Origin: Malachius bipustulatus
Taxonomy: Eukaryota; Arthropoda; Insecta; Coleoptera; Melyridae
Reading direction: 5' to 3'
NCBI GenBank assembly: GCA_910589415.1
Contig: OU342638.1
Span: forward strand, 8,596,014-8,660,013
Length of the DNA: 64,000 bases
Under the pieces are notes generated by a model. That model was not told where the DNA came from. It worked only from the letters and a program-made list of their open reading frames with translations, and did not search any database. The stretch's first letter is position 1. Every line of letters begins with the position of its first letter. This document shows positions 31,416 through 41,849 of this stretch, one piece after another. The position numbers and the translations under genes are program-made.

Positions 31416-33092
31416 TCAATCTTCCTCTGAAGAGGAATAACAAGAATACCAAGGTTTGAGATGTTCGGAGGCATAAACACCAAGATATTTGCGGTGTGTT
31501 AGGTTTTTCAAGTGTTGGACCTCATACCTATCGTTTGGTAAACATCGTGTGATCTGAAAGGGCCCTTTCCATTTGGGTAATAATTTTTTGCTATCGCCTG
31601 TCGTGATGATGCTTGCGATCTTGACAACAACTAAGTCACCAACAGAGTATTGAGAAGGACGAGCTCTTCGAGAATCAAACCGCTGTTTGCACGTTTCTCC
31701 TTGGCGGCGCATGAGAGCGGTTGCCGTGGCACGTAGTTTAGTGACATCAACGGTTCTGGACGGTAACGTGTGCAAGGGAATATCCTGGGTTCCCAGGAAG
31801 GCGCGATAGCCGGTGAGTAATTCTTGAGGTGCTGCATTTAACGCTTTGTTGATGGTATTATTAAGACTGAGTTGAATTTTACCAATATGTGAGGGCCAAT
31901 CTTCGGGAGCAGAAGTTGTGGAAGCGGCAAGACTCTTGGTCACTGTATCACAATACCGCTCAATCTGACCATTTCCACGAGGCATGCCAACAGTATTAAT
32001 GAACTGGTGTATCCCCGCAGATTTGCAAAAGTCTCGAAATTTGTGGGACGTGAAGCAGCTAGCGGCGTCACAAATTAAACGAGAAGGAGAACCAAAAATG
32101 GTAAAGATAGTGGTAAGTTCTTTAATGGCAGATTTGCTTGTTGTGGAGCGCACTGGACGCAGTAGAATAAATTTTGTGAAGGCATCAATAACCAGGAAAA
32201 GGCAGACTTCTCCGGACGAGGACTTAGGGAACGGTTCGAGGTAATCGACATGAATAGTATGGAAGGGAATGGCAATTTTATTAATAGGGTGCAGGTAACC
32301 AGGCTGCTTACCTGGTCGAGTTTTATGATATGTGCATGGAATGCACGATTTGATATATTTTTTAACAAAGTGACGCATGTGAGGGAACCAGAAATGAAGC
32401 TGAATAGCTTCAAGGGTTTTTTCAACTGCAAAATGGCCACTATTATCATGAAATTTTAAGAGAATCTGCCATCGACAATTTTTAGGGAGAACTAAACGAT
32501 GACCATGAGGTGTGATGCGGTATAACTTACCCCCTTTAACATGATAGTTGTTAAATAGTTCTTTGTGATTACTACGGTCCCCCGACATAATGGTTCTGAT
32601 GATATCAGTAATGAACTCATCCTGATTCTGGACAGATGAAACCCAGTCACTGTGGCTAATTAACTGAACGTTCACACCCACCGGAACAAGATTGCGGCTA
32701 AGGGCGTCCACGAAGGCAATTTGAGAGCCGGGTTTATGAACCACCTCAAATTCGAATTCCTGAAGGACCACTAACCACCTAGCGATACGAGGACTGGGAT
32801 TCTTCTTAGCAAGGGCGGCCTTAAGAGAATTGCAGTCCGTTACCAACGTGAACGAATGACTTAAAAGGTAATGACGGAAGCGCGTAACCGCCTTAACCAC
32901 CGCTAAGGCTTCACGGTCAAAAGAATGATAGCGCGATTCCGCGGGAGTTGTTTGACCGCTATAATAAGCAATGGGTTTTTCCTTGTTGTCAACAAGTTGG
33001 ACCAAAACAGCCGCGAAGCCTAGCATAGAAGCATCCGTGTAAAGCAGGGTCTTATTAACGGGATTGAAAAGGGTTAAAATTGGTTTCGATGT
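31416..33092 (-). CDS. pol: Gypsy element D Pol, RNase H and integrase part (5' part cut off by E)
   Basis: Open from 33092 to the stop at 31416. It starts in RNase H (LLYTDASMLGFAAV; Glu in DREALAVV; Asp in VTDCNSL). The integrase zinc domain has HDNSGH and CIPC. In the integrase core the first Asp is in IHVDYLEP, the second in LICDAASCFTS and the Glu in GNGQIERY. The C-terminal part holds an SH3-like GPFQITRCLPNDRYEV motif. The DAAS context of the second Asp is unusual, as most gypsy integrases have DxGxxF. The upstream RT, protease and gag would lie beyond element E, outside the window. Confidence 0.85.
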   Translation of the reverse strand, partial: TSKPILTLFNPVNKTLLYTDASMLGFAAVLVQLVDNKEKPIAYYSGQTTPAESRYHSFDREALAVVKAVTRFRHYLLSHSFTLVTDCNSLKAALAKKNPSPRIARWLVVLQEFEFEVVHKPGSQIAFVDALSRNLVPVGVNVQLISHSDWVSSVQNQDEFITDIIRTIMSGDRSNHKELFNNYHVKGGKLYRITPHGHRLVLPKNCRWQILLKFHDNSGHFAVEKTLEAIQLHFWFPHMRHFVKKYIKSCIPCTYHKTRPGKQPGYLHPINKIAIPFHTIHVDYLEPFPKSSSGEVCLFLVIDAFTKFILLRPVRSTTSKSAIKELTTIFTIFGSPSRLICDAASCFTSHKFRDFCKSAGIHQFINTVGMPRGNGQIERYCDTVTKSLAASTTSAPEDWPSHIGKIQLSLNNTINKALNAAPQELLTGYRAFLGTQDIPLHTLPSRTVDVTKLRATATALMRRQGETCKQRFDSRRARPSQYSVGDLVVVKIASIITTGDSKKLLPKWKGPFQITRCLPNDRYEVQHLKNLTHRKYLGVYASEHLKPWYSCYSSSEED

Positions 33093-33117
33093 TGTAACGA
33101 ATTCCGAGGCATTCGTA
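33093..33117 (+). repeat. E 5' LTR, first 25 bp
   Basis: TGTAACGAATTCCGAGGCAT begins exactly where D pol stops. The terminal TGTAACG is the inverted match of the LTR end CGTTACA at 62513-62519. Cut by element C. Confidence 0.6.
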
Positions 33118-33536
33118 TGTGATGGAAAATGCTAAGTAATATATTCTTAGTTTATTGAAAAGTTCATTGATGTCTTTGAACCACTTTATGAAACAAAAGT
33201 TGCTGATAAGTTAACTTGAGTTCACAAGCCGAGCCGAGTACATTCACATTTCCTGTATTGCAAAAAACTATAATCTTTTATGTTTACTCAGCGACATATT
33301 AGAAATTATTCACTGTATATTTTTTTAATTAAATTATTAAGAAATAAGTTGTCCTCAAGAGAGGAAGGTTGATCCCTCTTTTTCGACAGGATGTTCATCG
33401 ACATTCTAGCAATAAGTTAGTTAAATTGTAATAGAATAATAACCAATAAAATGTAAATTAGTAAATCTCAGAACTCTTTCCCTGCTAGTAACAAATAATC
33501 TCAAACGAACCTAGATCCAAAGGATGGATCATCACA
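33118..33536 (+). repeat. C left LTR
   Basis: 419 bp, TG...CA. I saw no difference from the right LTR at 61782-62200. Followed at once by the primer-binding site. Confidence 0.95.
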
Positions 33537-33548
33537 TGGCGATCCTGC
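33537..33548 (+). other. Primer-binding site of C
   Basis: TGGCGATCCTGC directly follows the LTR. tRNA not identified. Confidence 0.6.
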
Positions 33549-33737
33549 TAGTTGATATCATAGTGGATATCATCAGAAACTACTCGTGAATTTTAAAATT
33601 GAAGTTGTGTCCTCAGTGAAATATAAGACGAAAATTATCTAAAAAAAAAAAACATGGTTCAATAACCAGTGGTCACCAGTGCTATGCTTATCATCAGTAT
33701 TATAAATAGTGAAGAAAGTTAAGTTAGTGAAATCAAA

Positions 33738-33992
33738 ATGGGAGGTTCTGAGTCGAAAGAAGAAGTCATTATATCACAAGCTGGAAATAGTGGTGGAATT
33801 ACTGATGGAGTTTCTCAAGGACAAGGTCTATTAGTCTATGAAGTTGGTGGTCTAATAGCAATCCTGATGGCAGTAATTGGAATTTTTTATCTGGCTTATC
33901 AACTGTTTATGAGAAAATTGAAGAAGAAGATACGCGGAGAAGTTAGGAAGAGCCAAGATGTGTTAAATGTGTCCAGCAATAGTGTAGTGTAA
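33738..33992 (+). CDS. Small leader ORF of C: predicted N-myristoylated single-pass membrane protein
   Basis: 84 residues upstream of gag. It starts MGGSESKE, matching the N-myristoylation pattern (Gly2, Ser6). A hydrophobic span lies at 38-57 (GLIAILMAVIGIFYLAYQ), followed by a strongly basic stretch at 59-70 (RKLKKKIRGEVR). This predicts membrane attachment with a cytosolic basic tail. Small ORFs before gag are known in the 412/mdg1 group; the function is not known to me. The frame is intact. Confidence 0.6.
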   Translation: MGGSESKEEVIISQAGNSGGITDGVSQGQGLLVYEVGGLIAILMAVIGIFYLAYQLFMRKLKKKIRGEVRKSQDVLNVSSNSVV

Positions 33993-34077
33993 GTGATAAT
34001 GTTAGTGCAATAGGTGTTAAAAGTGATTAAAACGTAAGTAGTTTAAGATTGAAATTTTGTTTTAGATTAGTTAGCTA

Positions 34078-34864
34078 ATGAGTCTAGTTGAGCCATTCGG
34101 TTTCATCCATGATGAGCTTAAGGTAATTTTAAGAAATCTTAGTAAAGACAATCAAGAAAGACGTTCTGATTTAGAAGTCATAAATAGGAAAATAAACAAA
34201 ATAAATGATTTAGAGAAGGATTTTACTCCAACTAGGGATGCATTCAATAAGTCTAAAGTAACTGATAAGGAAATAATTCAAAAAGCAAAGTCATATGTAG
34301 AAAAGAATGAAGCTTTAATTAATGAAATTAGAGGTATACTAGCCGATAGATTAGACAAAGCTAGAGGTCGTAACTCTCAGACAGATTTAGACATTGCTAG
34401 TAATATAAACGTCAAGATGACAGAAAAATTTGATCTTAGAACGGCAGCAATGCTGCTACCGGTCATGGATGGATCAGAAAATGGCACTAGACAATTAATC
34501 GATGCAATCGAATTATATGATGGCTTATTGGATGACAATGGTAAAAAATTGCTCACAAACTATGTTTTAAAAACCAAGTTAACGCAATCTGCTAAATTAC
34601 GTTTGAATAAGGCTTATGCATCCAATGCAGAACTTATTATTGACATTAAAAAATATTTGGTTCCCAAAAAATCTGTAGCTGCCCTTTCGTCTGAGCTTCA
34701 TTATTCCAAGCAAAGTCAGCAATCAGTTGAGGACTTTGGCAATGCGATTGAAAAACTTATGGTAAATTTAACATTAGCTGAAGCTGATGGTGATGATGAT
34801 AAAATGGCGGTTTTGGCAAATACCAATGAAAAAATAGCGATCAATTCCTTTGCAAATGGACTTA
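34078..34864 (+). CDS. gag: C Gag, N-terminal part (split by MITE)
   Basis: Starts MSLVEPFGFIHDELKV and shows the charged helical plan of 412/mdg1 Gag, with a central DLRTAAMLLPVMDGSENG motif. The frame runs into the MITE at 34865, where a stop soon follows. It resumes in the same frame at 35105. Total gag without the MITE is 428 codons plus stop. Confidence 0.85.
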
Positions 34865-35101
34865 GGGCCGGTTGTTCGTACGTCAGTTAAAAATTTTGAG
34901 ATAACTACTGATTTTAAAATGCCCTGTATTATCAAACCATTGGTCTGATATTTCTGAAAATTAATTCTGCTCGCTTTGAGAAGAGTTAATTACTGATTAA
35001 AAATATAAGATCATTAATTATATTCGCCGTATTTTCAAAATTTGCAATTTAAAATCAGTAGTTATCTCAAAATTTTTAACTGACGTACGAACAACCGGCC
35101 C
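34865..35101. repeat. PIF/Harbinger-type MITE in C gag
   Basis: 237 bp. Ends GGGCCGGTTGTTCGTACGTC and complement, arms about 55 bp (through GAGATAACTACTGATTTTAA). 3-bp duplication TTA (34862-34864 and 35102-35104). Insert plus duplication is 240 bp, a multiple of three, but the MITE itself carries stops. Confidence 0.85.
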
Positions 35102-35104
35102 TTA

Positions 35105-35604
35105 GAGATCCAAATTTAAAAACAATTGTGAAAGCTAGCAATTATTCTCAATTAAGGGATGCAATCAGGGGCGCACAAGATGAAGAAAACTCAAAGCAAA
35201 ATTATAGTTCCGGTCATGCGTTTTATGCATACAATAATAATAGAGGTAGAATTAGGACCGGCACAAATAGATTCACGTCTAGATTTCAAAATAATAGGAC
35301 ACCACATAAGTTCAATCATAATCATTCGAATCGGCCGCGAGCCCAAAATTATAATGCCTATTCTAACACCAGAAATCAAAACGGATCCTACAATAATCGG
35401 AATTCTAACAGAGGTAGTAGGAATTTTTCACGTGGACGATCTGGAAACTCAGTAAATAATAATTATTCCCACCGAGGATATTTTGCACATTCCGATAATA
35501 ATATTAGACCATTCAATGAAAGTCAAAGTTCATCAGCGTCCACATCTTCATCCACACCAGTAGAGACAACATTTTTTCGTCCCTTCAAGAAACAAAATCA
35601 ATAA
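35105..35604 (+). CDS. gag: C Gag, C-terminal part
   Basis: Continues gag after the MITE. It is Asn/Arg/Gly/Ser-rich (many NNNRGR and NRGSRNFSRG-like stretches), an RNA-binding type tail instead of a CCHC knuckle, as in the 412/mdg1 group. The stop at 35602-35604 is followed by an A run where the +1 frame enters the protease. Confidence 0.85.
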
Positions 35605-35608
35605 AAAA

Positions 35609-36008
35609 TTTGACAAAGTTTTCAGTATACATGGAATTAATTTTGTAAGGATAAGTTATAGGAATAGGACATTAGTATTTTTATTAGATACCGGAGCATC
35701 TATAAGTTTGATGTCCGAATTATGTTTAGAAAAGGATGAAATAGTTGATTATAAAAATAACACAAATATTGAGGGAATATCTGGATCAGTGAAATCATTA
35801 GGCTCTGTAAATATTTCATTCGGTTTAGGTGAATGTATCATTGATCATGACTTTTCAGTCATACAACAATTTAGTGAGCATACACATGGAGTACTAGGAA
35901 CTGATTTCCTCATCAAATATTCTGTAGTTATAAATTACGAAAATTTTTCATTTTCTTTTTGGAACAATAACCAAAAGTTCAATGTAGGTTTAAATTCTGA
36001 TTTTAGTC
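35609..36008 (+). CDS. pol: C Pol, protease part (split by A array)
   Basis: Frame +1 relative to gag. Aspartic protease with LLDTGASISLM near 35680 and GVLGTDFLI near 35890. Cut at 36008 by the family-A array; continues in the same frame at 58325. The joined pol is 1214 codons plus stop. Confidence 0.85.
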
Positions 36009-37905
36009 TGTAACTACGACTCCGCCTGAGAGTCGTCCGTGGCGTTTCGCTGGTCCGGAATCGCCTGGAGATCGGACGGATTCCTCGGGCGCCAGATTTT
36101 TACTGAGGGTTTACTCCCTTGGGAAGATGTTCTCGCCAAATCTTCCCACTTACCTGAGTCGTAATTACAATGGTACTGCTATAGTACCCTTGTCCCAGGG
36201 GTAGCTCTGTGGAGAAACGGAAAGTGCCAGGGGTCGGTTGAGGTTACCACCCTAAAAGAATCGTGTTCGGCAAAGCGGGCTTTAATCGCTTTCCGAAAGC
36301 ATTGGCACCTCCGAGGAGCCAAGCTGTAGCGAGTGATTGTCAGTTTAAAGGATACTTAATTAATTAATGCAGAACGGATGAACATTAACACCACAGAATT
36401 CAACTTAACAATTTTTATTATTAATTTATCGGAGTAGGTATACAATGAGCAATAATAATGAATCGGTTTGAATAAATAAATAACAACAAATCGGTCACGG
36501 GGCACAGCGGTACGTGAGGGGTGGTTGCGACTAATAAGTAGGTAGGTATACACGTCGGAATGACGAACGGGCGGTTAAAAACGGCCTGGATCGGTTTAGA
36601 CAAAAAAAGAATAACTAGGCGGGCTGTTCTCGGCGGTTATGTGAGTAGTGCGGCCACGGTGATCTCAACTACGCATTCGGGGGGAATCGGCACAATTTTG
36701 GCGGGATACGCTGTTCCACGAGCACCAGACGCCGCCCCCAGCGCACTGATCCACCCTTGCTATGCCAGGCGATGGACCGTGAACCAGGAGCGAAATCCTT
36801 GTTGCTCACAACGTGGAAATGAAGGGGTTATGGAGGGAGCCCGTTGTTCCGCGGGTACCAGACACCACTCCCGGCGCACTGATCCACCCTTGCTATGCCA
36901 GGCGATGGACCGTGAACTAGGAGCGAGGCCTTTGTTGCCCACAACGGGGAGATGAGGGGGTTATTGAAGGATCCCGTTGTCCCGCGGGTACCAGACACCA
37001 CTCCCGGCGCACTGATCCACCCTTGCTATGCCAGGCGATGGACCGTGAACTAGGAGCGAAGCCTTTGTTACCAACAACGGAAGGAGGAGGTGGTTCTGAT
37101 GAGGCCCGGAGCAATAGGAGTGAGAGGAGAAAAATATCGACCGTAGCAGAAATATAAATCGCAACAGCACCTACCTTTGACTATTCGGCGGCTGGTCTAG
37201 GCTCTCTATCTTCTATTAATTCAGATGCACTACTAACTATTACCTACTCTTAAACTATTATTCTAAAACTATCACTAACTACTACTTCCCGGTAAAAATA
37301 CAAATTAAATTAAAAAGAAAATAAACTGAACACTCGGACTTCCCGGTAGGTAATCGAACTGAGGCGGCGGATTACGGCTTGTCACACGTCTTTACGATCG
37401 GAGATCTAAATTCGGAATTAATTTTTCAAATCACGGCCCCGGTTTATATGGCGACCACTATCGGTTCCTGGTGAGATAGAAATTTTCGAGAACATTTTCT
37501 CCGTAAAAAAAGGTTAATTTAAACTGCTATCTGCGGCCCGGTGCATTTCGGCGTTTTTATAATGCGATAGTGGTCGATAACTTGCTTGAATTTGAAGCCA
37601 ACTGCCTCGATTTAGTTACTTTAAAAATCATCCTGTGCATAAAAAATTAATGGAATTAAATGAAATCATGAAAATTATTAGTACTTTGCTGATTCAAGGT
37701 ACCTACCTACCAAACCCTATTTCTGTACTATTCGTAAAAACTTAACTGAATTAATAATAACTTAAACGGGGTGGATAATAAACGGGGTGGATAGATAATA
37801 ACCTATCTACCTATGTCGTTGGAATGATCTTTATTTATAAAAAATAATGGAAAAAATAGAAATAAAATAAACTAGATGGAGTCGGGGTAACACGACTTCA
37901 TTACA
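36009..37905 (-). repeat. Array LTR1
   Basis: 1897 bp. Relative to LTR2 it has 21 extra bases in a GGATAATAAACGGGGTGGAT stretch near 37770. Three 133-bp units. It is the sense-3' LTR of the array. Confidence 0.95.
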
Positions 37906-38354
37906 CCCCCCCTACTTCGGTAGACAAAAGCCCCGGCTTTTGTCCCCCCTGGCTCCCAGAAAAAGAACGTCCTCGTTCGCCACTCCTTCGCAACAAACAA
38001 AACAATGTAAACGCTTGTACGCTGTGCCTCGCTTACAAAAGAAATCAACAAACTCCCGGTATCAAAAATTCCTGGTATACAAAAATTTATTTCCCTATCT
38101 ATATTTTAAAGTAATTCCCTATCTATTTACATTATATTTACAACCCCTAAATGAACTCCCTAAATAAAAATCGTACAAGTCAATCCCCACCTATTTACAA
38201 GTCCATCCCAAAAATAACAAATCCCCAAAAATGAAACCAACACTTTATACAACACTCTCTAGTATGGTCCTAACGGGAGGATTCACTGACCGCGGCACAA
38301 GAAACTCACCCACCCTGATCGAGCGTCATGGTCCACCGTCGCCCCTCCGCCCGG

Positions 38355-40172
38355 TCACTCCCTCCGGGACCTGGACGTTCGCCGAGGCTGCCGGATGTAG
38401 AACCGGCGGCGTCGTAGTTCTTCCCTCCGGGCCTGGGCGTCCGGCGAGCGGGTGGTTGCGAGTGGCGCCACCAGCAGATCGCACGGGACGGCCTTCTCCG
38501 CCGTCGTCCTTGACTGGGTAGCGCGGCCTTCTCGGCGCGGCGGCTCCTCGTGTCGGTCCTCTTCTCGAGGACGCCGGCGCTTGGGTCCCCGGGGTCCGCC
38601 CCGGCATGGGCAGTCCCGGGACAAAATCTCCGGCCGGTTGCAGCGCGAGCAGAACAGCCGCGGCGCCCCCCTGCACTGGCTCCTGTAATGGCCCGTCTCG
38701 CCACACCGCCAGCACAAAACGGGACTTCCGGCAGGCTCGGGAGTGGTGGGGCGGTGTCCCAACCGACGGAAGATCGGTCTCTTCGGTGACGGCGATCTTC
38801 GCTGTGCTTCAGCTGCGGACGCCCCTGCGGATAACGCCTCCGTCGGCGTTGCGTGGCGTATCGGCGGCTCGGGTTCCGGTGACGGGGTATTCGTGAAAGT
38901 GTAAATTATTGACGGTGGAGAACTAACCCCGTGGTCAGACTCACCTTTGGATATCACTTTGGGGCTACGGTTTGCGGTAGTTGCGTCGTCGTTCCCCTCT
39001 AGAACACGGTGACGCAGACTTGCCGGAGTGCACAGCTTACACCGCTCTTCGGTCCCCTTCTCGAACGGACGGTTACTATCTGGGACCCGACGCTGCGGGC
39101 GGTCGTCACGGATACGGACATCGGGGCATGCGGCCGGGTTCCTCTCGACGGTGTCACATTTCTCTCGGTACCAGGCGTCAAGTTTCTCGCGATCCGCGGT
39201 TTCGGACGCGCAAACTTCGCCTTCGGCGGGCGGCGGAGCTGTCGGGGCGTCGCATGTCACTAACAGTTGGCTCTGGCGCCGTTTCGGGCCCGGCTGACGT
39301 TTCCTGGGGCGTTGGCGGTGCTGACGAGGGACTTTCATGGCGCCAGTCTTTTCCATCAGCCCGGTTTCGGCCCGGCGTGGTCGCTCGCCGTCGCTCTCCT
39401 GCCGCTGGGCGCGAGACTGACCGCTTCGGTCGTCGGTGTGTCCCGTTTCCGCCACCGGGGTCCGGAGAGGATAACTTCGGCCTTTGATGCACACCTCCCG
39501 CCTGTGCATGTCCAACGAGAAATGGCCGTCCCCAAGGAAATCCATTCCCAGCAAAACATCGACGGGTAAATTCGGCAAGGACAGGCAGGCCGCCTTCAAT
39601 TTGTCGGGTCCAAGGCAAACGTCGAGCAGGAAGGTGGTCCGGATCGGTATGGTCGTGCCGTCGGCGATCCGTGCTGACGTCCCCTTATATCGTCGAATCC
39701 GGACGCCCTGGCTCTCGCAATGGCTGGCCACTTCGGCGCCCACAAACGAACGGGTTGCCCCCGTGTCCACGAGGGCCTCGAACGTCCTCCCCTCGATAGT
39801 GACGGTGAGGAACGGACGTGTGTCTGGGTCCAAGTCGGCTAGGCGGTGGTTACGGTTGCTCGGGGCGGGTATCCGGTTTTCCGGCGTCTTTACCCGCCCC
39901 GCGTCTCGTTTCCCGGACGCTGACAGTCGCAGTCTCGCGACATTACTCCCGGACGCTCGCAACGCGAGCAAAAGAGTTTCGGCTGCCCGGAACACAGGCT
40001 GCGGAGATGTCCCGTCTCCCCACAACGCCAACAGACGGCTCGGGCGTTGTCTCGTGTAGGTGGAGAGAACCTGACAGTTTTTGGCGCCGCCTGTTCGGTC
40101 ATGGTATCGCCAACCTCGATCGCCCTCCGGGGTGGCGACGCACTTCGGCTCGGTTGTTGATGGGACTGCCAT
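38355..40172 (-). CDS. Family-A protease ORF, array copy 1
   Basis: 605 codons, -1 relative to gag; the part before residue 88 overlaps gag and would not be translated after frameshifting. Protease Asp136-Thr-Gly in LVDTGATRSF, flap-side LLGMDFLG at 208-215. Next comes a charged Arg/Pro-rich linker (about 225-485). A second zinc module follows: CCHC CWRCGETGHYRSQC at 487-500 and CSRCNRPEILSRDC at 508-521. The tail is very basic, ending RRTSRSRRE. This module copies the layout at the Gag C-terminus. Where RT should start there is none. Confidence 0.85.
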   Translation of the reverse strand: MAVPSTTEPKCVATPEGDRGWRYHDRTGGAKNCQVLSTYTRQRPSRLLALWGDGTSPQPVFRAAETLLLALRASGSNVARLRLSASGKRDAGRVKTPENRIPAPSNRNHRLADLDPDTRPFLTVTIEGRTFEALVDTGATRSFVGAEVASHCESQGVRIRRYKGTSARIADGTTIPIRTTFLLDVCLGPDKLKAACLSLPNLPVDVLLGMDFLGDGHFSLDMHRREVCIKGRSYPLRTPVAETGHTDDRSGQSRAQRQESDGERPRRAETGLMEKTGAMKVPRQHRQRPRKRQPGPKRRQSQLLVTCDAPTAPPPAEGEVCASETADREKLDAWYREKCDTVERNPAACPDVRIRDDRPQRRVPDSNRPFEKGTEERCKLCTPASLRHRVLEGNDDATTANRSPKVISKGESDHGVSSPPSIIYTFTNTPSPEPEPPIRHATPTEALSAGASAAEAQRRSPSPKRPIFRRLGHRPTTPEPAGSPVLCWRCGETGHYRSQCRGAPRLFCSRCNRPEILSRDCPCRGGPRGPKRRRPREEDRHEEPPRREGRATQSRTTAEKAVPCDLLVAPLATTRSPDAQARREELRRRRFYIRQPRRTSRSRRE

Positions 40173-41308
40173 TCTGTCCTTCGCGGCAGCAGTGGGCTGG
40201 AGGGCGCAGAGGGCACGGTGGACGGACGGAGCGGTCTTGCTTCGGGTCCCGGAAATCTTCGGACGGTACGGAGTTCGGCGAGCACCTCCTGGGCTGCCTT
40301 GGCGTCTGCCATCAACGAGTTTACGTCATCGTAGCTGCGGCTCCAGAGCATTTGTTTCATTTCGGGTCGAAGGTTTCTCTGCATCCAGTCCAACTGTCGG
40401 TGCGGCGGTATCGCGCCGTGACGCCTGAACAGCGTCTGCATCGCGGTGATATACCGGAGCACGTCCTCGTCTGGCGCCTGCACTCGCCGACTGATCTCTG
40501 CCTCCAAGTCGAAGAAGTAATCAGCGTGGAGGAAGTACTTTCTGAACGCCGCCTGGAAGTCGGGCCACGTTGTCATGTAGGCAGAATTATTGCGGTACCA
40601 TGCTAGGCACTCTCCTTCCAGTAGGAGTGGCATGGCGCGGAGCATCCTTTCCTGGCTCACTCCATATATCTCCCGGAGCTCCTCCAGACGCTCCAGGAAA
40701 TCGACTGCACTGGTTCGCCCGTCGTACCGCAGATTCCAAGCGGATACATCGGGCGGTCCCATCGGTTCGGTCGGTCTAGACGGGACGAGGGGGGGAAAGG
40801 CGTACGGTATATAGTTCGGGGCCATTGGCGTTGGTAGATGCCATGGTGGCGGTGCGGTCTGAGGCGTCGGTTGAACGGTTGTAGCGGCAGGGGGGAGGGA
40901 CGTCCATGTAGTCGCAGTGGTGTATGCGGGTGGAGCGGGAGACACCACTGTTGTCGTCGTAACGGTCGATGCGGCGAGCGTCGTGGCGGTCGACGCGGCG
41001 AGCGTCGTGACGGCGGTGCTCATCGTCTTGTTGTCGAGCGTCAACCCAGGGAGGGACTTGATCCTGGCCGACAATATTCTTCGCTTCTCCTCCACTGTTG
41101 ATGGGCACGACAGTCCTAGTCTGGTCAGTTCGGCGTCCAACTCGTCCTTCTTTAACCGGTAGATCCATGACGTGCGGGGTTCGTCTTGCGAAGGTGGGCC
41201 ACCGAAGGGAGTGGCGAAGAGGCCTGTCGACGGTCCTGTAGGCCCTGACGCCGCTGCTCCCTCTTCGAGATCGTCAGCGCCCATTTTGAACCAGTCAGCA
41301 CCGAGCAT
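39890..41308 (-). CDS. gag: Family-A Gag, array copy 1
   Basis: 472 codons from the ATG at 41308; the open frame extends 33 codons further upstream to a TTG, and I chose the ATG shared with A1. Same plan as A1 Gag: SAP-like start, Thr-rich linker (a little longer here), capsid-like domain with LLLEGECLAWYR, CCHC and second cysteine finger at the end (CWRCGETGHLRSLC). GGGAAAC frameshift site at 39908-39914. Intact. Confidence 0.85.
   Translation of the reverse strand: MLGADWFKMGADDLEEGAAASGPTGPSTGLFATPFGGPPSQDEPRTSWIYRLKKDELDAELTRLGLSCPSTVEEKRRILSARIKSLPGLTLDNKTMSTAVTTLAASTATTLAASTVTTTTVVSPAPPAYTTATTWTSLPPAATTVQPTPQTAPPPWHLPTPMAPNYIPYAFPPLVPSRPTEPMGPPDVSAWNLRYDGRTSAVDFLERLEELREIYGVSQERMLRAMPLLLEGECLAWYRNNSAYMTTWPDFQAAFRKYFLHADYFFDLEAEISRRVQAPDEDVLRYITAMQTLFRRHGAIPPHRQLDWMQRNLRPEMKQMLWSRSYDDVNSLMADAKAAQEVLAELRTVRRFPGPEARPLRPSTVPSAPSSPLLPRRTEWQSHQQPSRSASPPRRAIEVGDTMTEQAAPKTVRFSPPTRDNARAVCWRCGETGHLRSLCSGQPKLFCSRCERPGVMSRDCDCQRPGNETRGG
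39908..39914 (-). promoter_or_regulatory. Candidate -1 frameshift site, array copy 1
   Basis: GGGAAAC in the gag frame six codons before the gag stop, as in A1. Confidence 0.75.
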
Positions 41309-41849
41309 GCGCGGCGGTCGGGGGGGGGGGAGGTTACTGACTGCACTGAAAAGGTCGGCGGTGAGGTCCCTAGGGGAGAGCAAAAAATTCCAGTCTGATC
41401 GGACCAACGGTTCGACTTCTGCGGGGTTTTGGCCGACTCTTGCAATGGAGTCTTGGAAGTTCTGCGGGGTTCAAACGGTCGGCTGGGTCCCTCTGGGCGC
41501 AATAGCGAAAGAAAATCTGACCTAGCAAACCAAAGGCCAAAAACTCCAAATGACCGCCCAAAATTTTCGATGGTTCGGATTCCTCGGATATGCTTTCCTT
41601 TGTGTTTCGGCCTTTTTAAAAATTTCGTCCTTTTTGACGTCAGACGCCGGGAAGTGCCTCAAAATCGCACTTTTAGGTTACGGTCGGGTCGGTTTCGGAT
41701 TTCGGTCCTGGTACGGATTTTTGTCGACACTTGGCAACGCTGCGGGGTACTACGGTGGTCGTGAGTGCTTCTTTCGGGAATGTCTATTATTTTCTATGTA
41801 CGGCGGGAAGAATGGAACTTCAATAGGGTCCCTGCTCGGGCGCCACTTT

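Noticed and set aside
36560..36955. 131-codon plus-strand ORF in the array LTRs
   Set aside because: Produced by the 133-bp tandem repeats, which happen to stay open; no domain, and it disappears in the four-unit LTRs.
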